This document shows, piece by piece, positions 1 to 8,523 of a DNA stretch of 64,000 bases. This DNA is from Neptuniibacter sp. CAU 1671 (GTDB taxonomy: Bacteria; Pseudomonadota; Gammaproteobacteria; Pseudomonadales; Balneatricaceae). The notes under the pieces were generated by a model. The model saw only the letters and a program-made list of their open reading frames with translations. It was not told the origin of the DNA and made no database searches. The stretch lies in contig NZ_JARHUE010000004.1 in assembly GCF_029222905.1 (NCBI RefSeq), forward strand, positions 98,433-162,432. Direction: 5' to 3'. The number at the start of each line of letters is the position of its first letter. Positions within the stretch are counted from its first letter, which is position 1. The position numbers were made by a program, and so were the translations under genes.

Positions 1-1521
1 ACCCGTAGCCGAGAAGCTCAGGCTGTCGCCGTCGGCATCCGTGAAGTTACTGCTGATATCCAGACTGATAACATCAGAGTCGTAATCTTCCTGGTTGCCA
101 ATTGAGCCTTCTGGATCGTCGTTAATACCATTCAGATCAATAACTACGTCTGCGTAGGTACCAGGATTTGTGCCGTCTGTAACCTGATAAGCATCAGTAA
201 AGGTGATAGAGGTAGTATCTTCATCACCCAACTCAACCAAAGCCGTAATACCAGCTTCATTCAGAACAAACTCATAGCTACCATCAGACTCAATAGTCAA
301 TGTACCAAGAGCATGGTTCAGAACGACTGGTGCACCAACCACTGACAGGATGCCATTACCGGGCTCAGCATCACCGTCTTCATCAGTGTCGTTATCCAGG
401 ACATTGCCGGCCACAGAGTAACTGGCTTCTTCACTATCAGTGATGCTGTTGGCGTCATCAATGGCAACTGGCGCGGTATCGTCATCGTAGATGGTGACCA
501 TTCCGGTGCTGGCATCAGGATTGATAGTAGCGTTATCAGCACTCAGCAGAACAATACTGAGCGTTTCATCAGCCTCTACCAATTTATCCTCAAAGATATC
601 AATTGTAACTGGGATGCTTGTATCACCAGCAAAGATTTTAGCTGTATAAATATGGTCAGGATCAGGACCATTAGACCAGTCTTCACCATAGGTGGCAGTA
701 CCGCTTACCAACTGGTATGTAACAGTAACGTCTTCAGTAAAGGGTTCAGACAGCACCAGATTAAAGGTAACTGTTTTAACTTCTGGGGCATCAGAACCTT
801 CCAGAATCAGGATATTGTTGCCACTGACCAGCACTGGATACTCAGTGGTTGGCTCATCAGGCACCTGTGGATCTTCAGGGTCAACAGGACCTTCAACCTC
901 AACCTGCACAGCCACACTGACCGTTGGCAGGCTGATGCCAATTTCTTCTTCCTGAGGTTTTGAAAAATCATAGGCTTCAGGCGTAGTGTCGTAACCCGCA
1001 TCTGGAGTTACTTCACTGCCGGTACGACTGATAGTGACAGTTGATGTACCGTTATCTTCCTGACCACCTGTAGCAGTCTCACCAGCAGCGGTGGCTTCTG
1101 CGACAGCTGTTGGGTCTTCACCCGCCAAGATTGCAGCCTGGATAGAATCAACGTCTGCACCTACATCACCGGTCAGGGCCAGAGCTGGGTCTTCTGCATT
1201 TGCTGCGTTATTAGCGCCTTCTGGCAATTCGCCTGCAGCCTGAAGTGCTGTCTGTAAAACCTGAGGATTCTGAATAATGGCATCAGCCGGATCGAAGTTT
1301 TCCAGATCAGCGTAAACTTCCGACGTTACCAGCCACTGCTGGCCGCTTTCGAGAGCAACCATGCCGTTTGGCGTCGAAATTTCGATATGACTGTCCGGAC
1401 CGACTTTTACCAGTTCGTCAGCTTGAATTTCATCACCCAGTGCCAGCACACGTTCTGTACCATCAGGGCTGATGGCAACGGCTTTACCTGTCAGGGCGGT
1501 TACGGTTCCTATAACACTCAT
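1..1521 (-). CDS. LapA-like retention-module adhesin, N-terminal 507 residues (runs off left edge)
   Basis: An open frame runs from an ATG at 1521 to the window edge without a stop, so only the N-terminal 507 residues are visible. Residues 1-150 match the retention module of type I secreted giant adhesins: a small beta-rich start (MSVIGTVTALTGKAVAISPD), a DPTAV-like segment and the tetrapeptide TAAG at residues 144-147, the motif cut by LapG proteases. A spacer follows, then a CalX-beta-like domain (about 235-345, with acidic DDD and EADET turns), then VCBS/cadherin-like repeats with DNDTDEDGDAEPG and FTDADGDS calcium-type loops. The known role of such proteins is cell-surface attachment and biofilm formation, with the N-terminus held in the outer-membrane secretion pore until LapG cuts it. 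The ribosome site is AGGA about ten bases before the ATG. A LapG gene lies at 44184-44846. Total length and the RTX C-terminus cannot be seen. Confidence 0.88.
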   Translation of the reverse strand, partial: MSVIGTVTALTGKAVAISPDGTERVLALGDEIQADELVKVGPDSHIEISTPNGMVALESGQQWLVTSEVYADLENFDPADAIIQNPQVLQTALQAAGELPEGANNAANAEDPALALTGDVGADVDSIQAAILAGEDPTAVAEATAAGETATGGQEDNGTSTVTISRTGSEVTPDAGYDTTPEAYDFSKPQEEEIGISLPTVSVAVQVEVEGPVDPEDPQVPDEPTTEYPVLVSGNNILILEGSDAPEVKTVTFNLVLSEPFTEDVTVTYQLVSGTATYGEDWSNGPDPDHIYTAKIFAGDTSIPVTIDIFEDKLVEADETLSIVLLSADNATINPDASTGMVTIYDDDTAPVAIDDANSITDSEEASYSVAGNVLDNDTDEDGDAEPGNGILSVVGAPVVLNHALGTLTIESDGSYEFVLNEAGITALVELGDEDTTSITFTDAYQVTDGTNPGTYADVVIDLNGINDDPEGSIGNQEDYDSDVISLDISSNFTDADGDSLSFSATG

Positions 1522-1702
1522 GGCTGCAATCCTGTCTCTATGGTTTTACTTGTTGTAAATAGTTATAAACACAGTGTTCAAGTACGCCTACTGTACCGAG
1601 GTACAATCAGTACAATAAATGTGCATTTCTGTTTGTTTTTCAAACAACTTTTTGATTTTTCGTGACCCGCGCCTGTCACCCTGAAAATTCAGCAAAAAGC
1701 CC

Positions 1703-1731
1703 TTGACGACTTTAGGAATGCTCATTAACAT
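1703..1731 (+). promoter_or_regulatory. sigma-70 promoter of the tRNA-Asn/Pro operon
   Basis: TTGACG (1703-1708), a 17-base spacer and TAACAT (1726-1731) lie about 20 bases before tRNA-Asn. A GC-rich discriminator (ACGCCGC) follows, as is common for stable-RNA promoters under stringent control. The interval 1522-1702 before it shows no other gene. Confidence 0.6.
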
Positions 1732-1751
1732 ACGCCGCACTTTCGAGGTGT

Positions 1752-1827
1752 TCCCCGATAGCTCAGTTGGTAGAGCAGTAGACTGTTAATCTATTGGTCG
1801 CTGGTTCGAGTCCAGCTCGGGGAGCCA
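1752..1827 (+). tRNA. tRNA-Asn (GTT)
   Basis: A 76-base cloverleaf. The acceptor arms TCCCCGA and TCGGGGA pair perfectly, the anticodon GTT sits at 1785-1787, the T-loop is GGTTCGAGTCC, and CCA is encoded. First gene of a short tRNA operon. Confidence 0.97.
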
Positions 1828-1872
1828 ATTCATCTGAAAGTTCGATCTTTCCCGTTTACGGGAACCCGGTGT

Positions 1873-1949
<77 letters not shown>

Positions 1950-1970
1950 CTTTTTCCTCAGATCGACAGT

Positions 1971-2047
<77 letters not shown>

Positions 2048-2132
2048 CTTATATTCCTGCACCGTCATTAACCATCTTAATTTGGTAACACTCAGAACCT
2101 TACGGGAATGAACGCACCCGAAAAGGGTTCTA

Positions 2133-2379
2133 GCCGAGCACAGCGAGACAACATCGTGTCAGCGATGAACAGAAGGACGAGGCAGAGCCGAGTTATCCCT
2201 CCACTCCGGCCATTTAATACCCCAGCATTATTACCAAACCTTTTGTATTTATATTGCTCAACTCCTTATTGGCTGGAAACACTCGAAGGAGACATGCTTG
2301 GCTGGAAACACCCGAAGGAGACATGCGCCGATCACAGAAAGAAACATTGCCCAAGCGATGACAAGAAGGTGAGGAGAAG
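2133..2379 (+). repeat. two degenerate copies of a ~53-base intergenic repeat
   Basis: The segment 2133-2187 (starting GCCGAGCACAGCGAGACAAC) and the segment 2327-2379 (starting GCCGATCACAGAAAGAAACA) align along their length, sharing GCCGA-CACAG, CAGCGATGA/CAAGCGATGA and AGAAGG cores. They occupy the 467-base gap between tRNA-Pro copy 2 and tRNA-Pro(CGG). The frames that cross them have no homology I recognise. The first copy is followed by ATCCCTCCACTCCGGCCA, which resembles the 3' end of a tRNA, so decayed tRNA-locus debris is possible. Confidence 0.5.
2269..2326 (+). repeat. 29-base tandem duplication
   Basis: Two head-to-tail 29-base units (2269-2297 and 2298-2326) start TTGGCTGGAAACAC and end CGAAGGAGACATGC. 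They differ at one base. Confidence 0.85.
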
Positions 2380-2468
2380 TATAGAAGGCGTTAAGCCAGA
2401 CTCTCCTAATTCGGTTACCTGCCACCCAAAAACGGCCCAATGGTATAAAATGCAGTTGTCCACCCTTT

Positions 2469-2494
2469 ACCGGGTTACTTTTCTGCAACCCGGT
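2469..2494 (+). other. hairpin upstream of tRNA-Pro(CGG)
   Basis: ACCGGGTT (2469-2476) and AACCCGGT (2487-2494) form a perfect 8-bp stem with a 10-base loop, immediately before TAAAAT (2498-2503), a possible -10 box for the tRNA at 2515. No T-run follows, so it is not a standard terminator. Its role is unknown. Confidence 0.4.
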
Positions 2495-2514
2495 TGATAA
2501 AATCCGCGCGCGTT

Positions 2515-2591
2515 CGGAGTGTAGCTCAGCCTGGTAGAGCACTGTCTTCGGGAGGCAGGGGTCGCAGGTTCAAATCCTGTCACTCCGACCA
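2515..2591 (+). tRNA. tRNA-Pro (CGG)
   Basis: A 77-base cloverleaf with acceptor arms CGGAGTG and CACTCCG. The anticodon stem CTGTC/GGCAG closes the loop TTCGGGA, giving CGG at 2549-2551. CCA is encoded. It is distinct in sequence from the TGG isoacceptors. Confidence 0.96.
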
Positions 2592-2710
2592 GCCGGTTAA
2601 AATAGTTTTTTACACGCCGAACCTGATCTTTAAGAATTTTTCTTACAGACAGTTTTTCAATAAATCCATACTATAGCTATGGATTATGCAGTAGGTTATG
2701 TAGTTACCCC

Positions 2711-3058
2711 ATGCTCAAACTTGTCAAAGATTTCGAAGATTACAAAATCATCTATTACTGGATTGATGCTGAGAAGACGTCCGTAAGTCCGTTTTTTCCA
2801 ACCTTAGCGCATGCCAAGGAGTGGTATACCCATTATCACTTCAATCAGTATCAGGGACCTGACCGGCGTAGGCGTAAAGTCGACAGACGTCGATACGCCT
2901 CCAATGACTCTGAACATCTCGGAAGCTCAAAACGCGCTGCCAGCCGTCATGGCCGTCGTTTAACCGACCAACCTATTCAGGTTGATATTGATCTGGCCAA
3001 AGAAAAGCTGTCTGCAATGGTACAAAACTCACCTGTACGTCTGGCTAAAACGTCTTAA
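2711..3058 (+). CDS. uncharacterised 115-residue protein
   Basis: I do not recognise a family with certainty. The N-terminal half (residues 1-50) is rich in aromatics (YYW, WYTHYHF) and looks like a small folded domain. Residues 50-63 hold a strongly basic patch (GPDRRRRKVDRRR) of a kind often seen in short proteobacterial proteins. The C-terminus has an amphipathic stretch (IDLAKEKLSAM). There is no signal peptide or membrane segment. It is a single gene between tRNA-Pro(CGG) and a terminator at 3070-3105. The upstream ribosome site is weak. That it is a real gene rests on isolation, amino-acid composition and the terminator that follows. Confidence 0.6.
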   Translation: MLKLVKDFEDYKIIYYWIDAEKTSVSPFFPTLAHAKEWYTHYHFNQYQGPDRRRRKVDRRRYASNDSEHLGSSKRAASRHGRRLTDQPIQVDIDLAKEKLSAMVQNSPVRLAKTS

Positions 3059-3069
3059 TCAATCCCTCT

Positions 3070-3105
3070 CAGCACGCTCAATTAACCTTCAGAGCGTGCT
3101 GTTTT
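3070..3105 (+). terminator. intrinsic terminator after the 2711-3058 gene
   Basis: CAGCACGCTC (3070-3079) pairs perfectly with GAGCGTGCTG (3092-3101) around a 12-base loop and is followed by TTTT. It lies in the convergent gap and touches the end of the ATPase gene on the other strand. Confidence 0.85.
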
Positions 3106-5149
3106 AACTATCTTGCAATAACTCGCTACACAAATGTTTTAGCTGCGAAATTTCAACTGGCATTGCTAGCCAGTTAGTTACATTCTGCTGAGAAAACAGC
3201 AATTCAGTAGACTCATTTGCGTCTTCAACCAAAAAGGCGGTCGGCAGTCCAGCCCAGGAGAGCGAATGACGCAGCTCAGAAAGCTGTTGCAGCCTGTCTG
3301 CATCACTCGATAGATAAACAATCTGCGCAAACACATTACTATTCGTACGAAGTAATTTACTCGCAGCTGGAGCATCTGCGACATTCACGACTGGATAAGT
3401 TGACGCATCACGAATCTGTTCCAGGAGCGCATCAGGCATTCCGATGACCAGAAGACTGGCAGACGCAGAAGCCGATAAACCAGAACCACAATGTGACAGG
3501 GCTTCCGTTACCGCAAGTTCGTTAAATTGCCGCCAGAAGTCGGCCCCTAGCACCTTTGTAATCTCTTCTACCGAAGTCACACCCGAGACAACAGCATCAG
3601 CTGCGATCACCGCCATACTTCGCCTCAGCGCCGGAGGCGCATCAAGCAGGAAGCTTTCTGTTCTCAGTTTGTTTCGATCTTCCTGATCAGGCTCATACAC
3701 TTCGACCAAGGGAAAACGTCCCAAATAACCCGTAAAATTACAGATTTCACAACCCACAGCCCGCTTGGCAGGTTTTTCTTTTGCGGTGTCTGCGAAGAGC
3801 TGTTCCAAGTGGGACAGCTCACCGATGGCTTCGGCACAACTACACAATTTTCGAGCCATACGCTGAGCAATGACACCTTTCAAGCCCTCAGCCAACTGAC
3901 CTTGAGTAACATCAAGGTCCATCAACCGCCGGACAGTGCCGGGGATATCAGACGTATGTAAAGTCGCAAAAACCAGATGCCCAGTCATCACCGCCTGCAT
4001 CGCGATTTTCAATGTCTCAGCATCACGAATTTCGCCAATCAAGATAATGTCAGGATCTTGCCGCAACATAGACTTCAAAATGGCCTGGAAAGTGCGCCCA
4101 CGCTTGTCATCAACTTCAATCTGACTGATACCCGCCAATCGATACTCTACAGGGTCTTCAGCAGTCATAATATTTCGATCCGGTGTATTCAGACCACTTA
4201 ACAAACTATATAAACTTGTTGTTTTACCGGAACCTGTAGGCCCGGTGAACAGAATGAGTCCTCTGCTCTCCATACACAGGCGTTCAAGTTTATGCTGCTC
4301 AGCCAGGGGAAATCCGAGGCCCGCCAAGGTAAATTCCCGGCTTTGATCCAAAAACCGAATAACCAGTCGAGTATCTTCATGACTTGGCAGGACAGAGATC
4401 CTTAGGTCAAAGATACGCTCACGGATGGTGATGCGAATACGTCCATCCTGGGGCGTTGAGTGATTTGAAGTATCCAGATGTGCTCGTGTCATCAAAAACC
4501 GAATGACCTCCGTTTGCACTTTACGCGGCAAACTCGATCCTCGAATAAGCTGACCATCTACCCTGAATCGAACCAGCCCCCCGCCTAAGAAGCTCTGGAT
4601 ATGTAAATCAGACGCTTTTTTTGCAACGGCTTCATCAAGCAACAGCATACAGATGCGCTCAATTGCCGCTTCTGGACCAACAGCTTCGGCCAGAACCTGA
4701 TCATCAATCCACATGGATCGACTATCAGATTCCTGTAATGAATAAATCAGATTTAACAGATTAGAGAGCGTTTCCGGCGCAGCCAGAAAGAGTTCAACCC
4801 GCTGCCCCAGACAAAACGCCAATTCCCTTTTGAGCATTTCATCGAGGGGACGGGTGCAGGCAAGATGCAAAGTATTACCCTGCTGGGCAAACGCCACTAC
4901 TTTGAAACGGCGAGCAACAGATTCCTTAATCGGAATAAAATTACGACTTTCAGGATTTATATCAGCAACTGGAACTGCGGTTTCTGTTCGCAGGTATTCC
5001 AGTAATGCATCATCAGAAAGATCGAGACACTGTGCCAGCACCCCCCACGCCTGAACATCATTTTCCGGCAGGTTAAGTTGAGACAATGGAACTTCAGCAT
5101 CTGGAAACTGACGCATCAGGAGCGTTTGAAGCCAATCCAGGGCACTCAT
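3104..5149 (-). CDS. GspE/PilB-family secretion ATPase with pseudo-receiver C-terminal tail
   Basis: A 681-residue assembly ATPase of the type II secretion/type IV pilus family. Residues 1-135 resemble the GspE N-terminal domain. The motor domain shows Walker A GPTGSGKTT (303-311), an Asp box (TAEDPVEY, 329-336), Walker B IILIGEIRD (368-376) and a His box (GHLVFATLHTSD). The zinc site is incomplete: C436 and C438, then C467 and C470, so one pair is CxC rather than CxxC. Residues about 565-680 are extra for the family. They read like a receiver domain (VVNVADAPAASKLL, IVYLSSD, LAMPVEISQLKHLCSEL) but the usual phospho-acceptor Asp and the lysine before the Pro are not evident. It is last in a three-gene operon with a pilin (5562-6335) and a small membrane protein, and would power assembly of that pilin at the inner membrane. 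Confidence 0.85.
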   Translation of the reverse strand: MSALDWLQTLLMRQFPDAEVPLSQLNLPENDVQAWGVLAQCLDLSDDALLEYLRTETAVPVADINPESRNFIPIKESVARRFKVVAFAQQGNTLHLACTRPLDEMLKRELAFCLGQRVELFLAAPETLSNLLNLIYSLQESDSRSMWIDDQVLAEAVGPEAAIERICMLLLDEAVAKKASDLHIQSFLGGGLVRFRVDGQLIRGSSLPRKVQTEVIRFLMTRAHLDTSNHSTPQDGRIRITIRERIFDLRISVLPSHEDTRLVIRFLDQSREFTLAGLGFPLAEQHKLERLCMESRGLILFTGPTGSGKTTSLYSLLSGLNTPDRNIMTAEDPVEYRLAGISQIEVDDKRGRTFQAILKSMLRQDPDIILIGEIRDAETLKIAMQAVMTGHLVFATLHTSDIPGTVRRLMDLDVTQGQLAEGLKGVIAQRMARKLCSCAEAIGELSHLEQLFADTAKEKPAKRAVGCEICNFTGYLGRFPLVEVYEPDQEDRNKLRTESFLLDAPPALRRSMAVIAADAVVSGVTSVEEITKVLGADFWRQFNELAVTEALSHCGSGLSASASASLLVIGMPDALLEQIRDASTYPVVNVADAPAASKLLRTNSNVFAQIVYLSSDADRLQQLSELRHSLSWAGLPTAFLVEDANESTELLFSQQNVTNWLAMPVEISQLKHLCSELLQDS

Positions 5150-5152
5150 ATT

Positions 5153-5548
5153 TTATCCTTTACTGAACACCAACTCTCGACCGTGGCCGTCTTCATGGTC
5201 ACCTAAATAAAACAGCACAACCTTATTTTCTCCGGTCGGCAAAATGCCAACAGATGCATTCAATAGCGGGTCATTAAACGCCTCCAATAACGATTCCCCT
5301 CTATGGAAGCGGTCTGTCAACTCGGCTTCAGCCTCATCATACAACTGATCGATATTTGCAAGGTGGTGCTCATCCGGTATCAGTTCATGATGATGTAACA
5401 AAAATTTACCCTGACTGAGTACCAACAGGATAAACAAGGGCCAGATAAACAAATTAAGCTTGATGCCCTGTTTCTTTTTGTAGCGCGCCAGGGCTGTCTG
5501 CTCATCCCGAGAAACTGCCATGGCAATGTAATTATCTAATTCGCTCAT
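5153..5548 (-). CDS. small inner-membrane protein of the pilin operon, function unknown
   Basis: A 131-residue protein with a basic cytoplasmic N-terminus, one strong membrane segment (about residues 31-48, LNLFIWPLFILLVLSQGKF) and a periplasmic C-terminal part rich in Asp, Glu and His (LLHHHELIPDEHH; GDHEDGHG). It sits 3 bases before the ATPase gene and 13 bases after the pilin gene, so it is almost certainly co-transcribed. The topology would suit an accessory or platform role in pilus assembly, but I recognise no family. The His/Asp-rich stretches could bind metal; that is a guess. Confidence 0.65.
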   Translation of the reverse strand: MSELDNYIAMAVSRDEQTALARYKKKQGIKLNLFIWPLFILLVLSQGKFLLHHHELIPDEHHLANIDQLYDEAEAELTDRFHRGESLLEAFNDPLLNASVGILPTGENKVVLFYLGDHEDGHGRELVFSKG

Positions 5549-5561
5549 TTAGTCTCGCTCC

Positions 5562-6335
5562 TCAGATTGGGCAGTTGGGCCGATGAGCATTACGGTGATA
5601 ATAACCACCATTTGGCTTTAGGCATTCAGCCGGAATATTCACTTGAGGGATGGTATTGGATTGAATTGTCGGCCGCGGTGAAGCCGTTGCAGCTACGTTA
5701 GGTGCCGCAGTTGCTGACTGAGGTGGCAATGTTGCTTGAGCCGGTCCTGAAGTCGCACCACCAGCGGCAACGGATGCACTGCCAGTAAGACCCGTGGCGG
5801 ATGAAGCGGTGGCAGAACCTGGGGCAGGTACCAAAGGGTCAGGTCCAACCGAACTGGAAACAGGACTGCTGGTAACACCACCTGCAGCTGATCTGGTATC
5901 AGCCCAATCAATCAAGTGCACTGCCAGCATGGTGCGATTGTAGTATGCATAAACAATCTTTTCAGGTAAGAGATGGCGCAGTTCATTCACTATTGCTCTA
6001 CCTTGAGCATCAGTCGCCATAAAGGCCACCGCCGCACCACTGTTAATAATAAACACCTGACTGCTGAAGTGCTTCACAGCCAATAGTTCAGGGGAGAGTT
6101 GCACACCTTTAGGCCACTCACCCGAGGAGATAGGGCCAGAGTTTTTTGGCCACCGACCTTCACTGTATTCAACTGCAGTTTTTTCCCTTAGCAATTCAAT
6201 ACGGGACAGTAGATCAGCTGATTTTGCAGCATGGATATAATGCTGATAAGCAGGATAAGCAATCGCCGCAAGAATACCTATCACAGCTATCACTAACATC
6301 AGCTCAATTAAGGTAAACCCTCTGGACTGATTCAC
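5562..6335 (-). CDS. type IV pilin-like protein with Ala/Ser/Pro-rich C-terminal region
   Basis: A 257-residue prepilin with a GTG start and an AAGGAG ribosome site five bases upstream. The class III signal [20 protein letters not shown] has the conserved Gly before Phe and a Glu at mature position 5, so it would be processed by prepilin peptidase. The hydrophobic helix continues to about residue 28. A globular part (30-150) follows. Then comes a long low-complexity linker, rich in Ala, Ser, Pro and Gly (about 155-230), and a short tail with two cysteines (ECLKPNGG and RPNCPI) that could close a disulfide loop. The linker is unusual for a major pilin and suggests a minor or surface-displayed pilin. 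First gene of the operon 6335-3104. Confidence 0.85.
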   Translation of the reverse strand: MNQSRGFTLIELMLVIAVIGILAAIAYPAYQHYIHAAKSADLLSRIELLREKTAVEYSEGRWPKNSGPISSGEWPKGVQLSPELLAVKHFSSQVFIINSGAAVAFMATDAQGRAIVNELRHLLPEKIVYAYYNRTMLAVHLIDWADTRSAAGGVTSSPVSSSVGPDPLVPAPGSATASSATGLTGSASVAAGGATSGPAQATLPPQSATAAPNVAATASPRPTIQSNTIPQVNIPAECLKPNGGYYHRNAHRPNCPI

Positions 6336-6601
6336 GGTTACTCCTTATATGAAAATCAGAATATTGTTTTTATACACTATTAACCGCAGTTTTTTTCATC
6401 TTTCAGATAAGCATTAATCTAAAAGCCAGTTCGTCTATCATTCAAACGCTGACTATTGATTAACTGCAAGGCTGCACCGTTACTCAACAAAGGATCTGCT
6501 CCTGTACAGCGCAGTAAATGGCTTTTAAAATAGTATGGTCAAAAAACAGCTATTCATGCCTAACAAATCTCGCCTAGAAACGAATATTCCCCGGAGCCTG
6601 C

Positions 6602-7750
6602 ATGCACTACCCCACCAGCAAACTGCCCGATGTTGGGTTAACTATTTTTTCCCACATGTCAGCACTTGCGGCGGAATATCAGGCCATCAATCTCTCTCAG
6701 GGATTTCCCGATTTCGATGGCCCAAACGAGCTGCTGAGCAGTGTAGGCAAGCAGATTGCGGCGGGTGCCAACCAGTATGCACCCATGGCGGGGCTTTTGA
6801 GCCTGCGTGAAGCCATTGCTGCCAAGATCAACCGTTGTTACGGGCGCATTCTTGATCCTGCCGCCGAAATTACGGTGACCTCAGGTGCCACTGAAGCAAT
6901 TTATGCCGCAATCAGTGCCGTGGTGCGTAATGGTGATGAAGTCATCGTATTTGACCCGGCCTATGACAGTTATGAACCCGCAATTCGACTGAACGGTGCG
7001 ACAGCCGTGCATATCCCGCTGCTGCCCCCCAGCTTTGCAGTCAACTGGTCGGAGGTTGCGGCAGCGATCAGCCCCCGCACGCGGATGATCATCATCAATA
7101 CGCCGCATAACCCAACCGGTACTACTCTGTCGGACGCTGACCTGTCTCAGTTGGAACAGTTATTGGCAAACACCGATATCGTGCTGCTGTCTGATGAGGT
7201 GTATGAACACATTGTGTTCGATGGTGAAATTCATCAGAGCATCAACCGCTTCCCTCGGCTGGCAGAGCGCAGTTTTATCGTTTCGTCGTTTGGCAAAACC
7301 TACCATATTACTGGTTGGAAAATTGGCTACTGCGTTGCACCGAAGGCGTTGATGCAGGAGATGCAGAAAGTACATCAGTTCCTGACCTTTAGTACCTCGA
7401 CTCCGCTGCAGGCTGCAATCGCGGAATTTATGGTCGATCATCCGGAGCATGACGAACAGCTACCGGCGTTTTATCAGCAAAAACGTGATTATCTGAATCT
7501 GTCCTTGAGTGACAGTCGTTTTCACATCTCGCCCGCTGCAGGCACCTACTTCCAGCTGCTGAAATATTCCGAAATCAGCGACTTACCCGATCTGGAATTT
7601 GTTACCTCACTGCTCAAAACGGCCGGTGTTGCGGCAATTCCACTGTCACCTTTTTATCAGCACGGCCAGCAAACCGGTTACATCCGACTCTGTTTTGCCA
7701 AAGGTGAAGCCACACTGGCAGCCGCTGCGGAGCGCCTATGCAAAATTTAA
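6602..7750 (+). CDS. mtnE: methionine/glutamine-type aminotransferase of the salvage pathway (MtnE/YbdL-like)
   Basis: A 382-residue fold-type I PLP aminotransferase resembling E. coli YbdL. Motifs: SQGFPDFDGP near residue 32, the NTPHNPTG cofactor loop and the PLP lysine K232 in SSFGKTYHITGWKIGY. It would transfer an amino group to 2-oxo-4-methylthiobutanoate, the last step that regenerates methionine in the cytoplasm. The start at 6602 has GGAG six bases upstream. It overlaps the next gene (amidase) by 13 bases and opens the run aminotransferase-amidase-mtnB-mtnC-mtnD, which supports the assignment. Symbol is by context; ybdL is equally fair. The 266 bases upstream hold no gene I can see. 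Confidence 0.85.
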   Translation: MHYPTSKLPDVGLTIFSHMSALAAEYQAINLSQGFPDFDGPNELLSSVGKQIAAGANQYAPMAGLLSLREAIAAKINRCYGRILDPAAEITVTSGATEAIYAAISAVVRNGDEVIVFDPAYDSYEPAIRLNGATAVHIPLLPPSFAVNWSEVAAAISPRTRMIIINTPHNPTGTTLSDADLSQLEQLLANTDIVLLSDEVYEHIVFDGEIHQSINRFPRLAERSFIVSSFGKTYHITGWKIGYCVAPKALMQEMQKVHQFLTFSTSTPLQAAIAEFMVDHPEHDEQLPAFYQQKRDYLNLSLSDSRFHISPAAGTYFQLLKYSEISDLPDLEFVTSLLKTAGVAAIPLSPFYQHGQQTGYIRLCFAKGEATLAAAAERLCKI

Positions 7751-8514
7751 CCATCACGCTGGTACAAACCCCGCTTGAGTGGCAAAACCCGGCGGCCAAC
7801 CGTGCTCGCTTCCAAACCGAGCTTACCGCGTTAAAAGGGAAAACAGATCTGATCATCCTGCCGGAGATGTTCACTAGTGGCTTCAGTATGCAGCCTGAAT
7901 TGGTGGCCGAGCAGATGACCGGAGAAACTCTGGTCTGGCTAAAAACACTGGCCCAAGAACTGAATGCTGCAATCTGCGGCAGCGTGGTGATTCAGCACAA
8001 CACAGAATATAGAAACCGTTTCCTGTTCGTGACACCGGATGGGGCAGTGTCCCATTACGACAAACACCATCTGTTCAGAATGGGTAACGAACATCAGCAC
8101 TATGCCGCTGGCACCGAACGCCAACTGATTGAATACAAAGGCTGGCGGATTCTGCCAGAGGTCTGTTATGACCTGCGTTTTCCGGTCTGGAGCCGCAACC
8201 GCAACGACTATGATCTGGCCATCTATGTCGCCAACTGGCCAGCCCCCAGACGCAATGCCTGGCGTACCCTGCTGATGGCGCGTGCCATCGAAAATCAGTG
8301 TTTTGTCGCTGGGGTCAATCGCACCGGCACCGATGGCAATGAGCTCAACTATGCCGGAGACAGTATGTTGGTGAATCATCTGGGTGAACCTCAGCTGGAT
8401 TTAGCCGATGCGCAATTCCGGATTGCCAGCACCACCCTGATCGGCGATGATCTGCAACGTTTTCGTGAGTCCTTTCCTGCCTGGCAGGATGCAGATTCCT
8501 TTACCCTGAATTAG
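7738..8514 (+). CDS. omega-amidase, nitrilase superfamily (YafV-like)
   Basis: A 258-residue carbon-nitrogen hydrolase. The Glu-Lys-Cys triad is visible as E43 (LPEMFTSGF), K109 (YDKHHLFRMG) and C143 (PEVCYDLRFP). Family members of this length hydrolyse 2-oxoglutaramate or 2-oxosuccinamate. Paired with a glutamine-using methionine aminotransferase, that removes the by-product and pulls salvage toward methionine. The gene overlaps the aminotransferase and is followed by mtnB ten bases later, matching this role. The cytoplasmic location is inferred from the absence of a signal peptide. Confidence 0.88.
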   Translation: MQNLTITLVQTPLEWQNPAANRARFQTELTALKGKTDLIILPEMFTSGFSMQPELVAEQMTGETLVWLKTLAQELNAAICGSVVIQHNTEYRNRFLFVTPDGAVSHYDKHHLFRMGNEHQHYAAGTERQLIEYKGWRILPEVCYDLRFPVWSRNRNDYDLAIYVANWPAPRRNAWRTLLMARAIENQCFVAGVNRTGTDGNELNYAGDSMLVNHLGEPQLDLADAQFRIASTTLIGDDLQRFRESFPAWQDADSFTLN

Positions 8515-8523
8515 AGCGCAACT

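Noticed and set aside
2269-2326. CRISPR-like repeat
   Set aside because: Only two units, directly abutting with no spacer, and no cas genes in the window.
2108-2497. 129-residue frame between tRNA genes
   Set aside because: It runs through the degenerate repeats and the 29-base tandem duplication; composition is not protein-like and no ribosome site is present.
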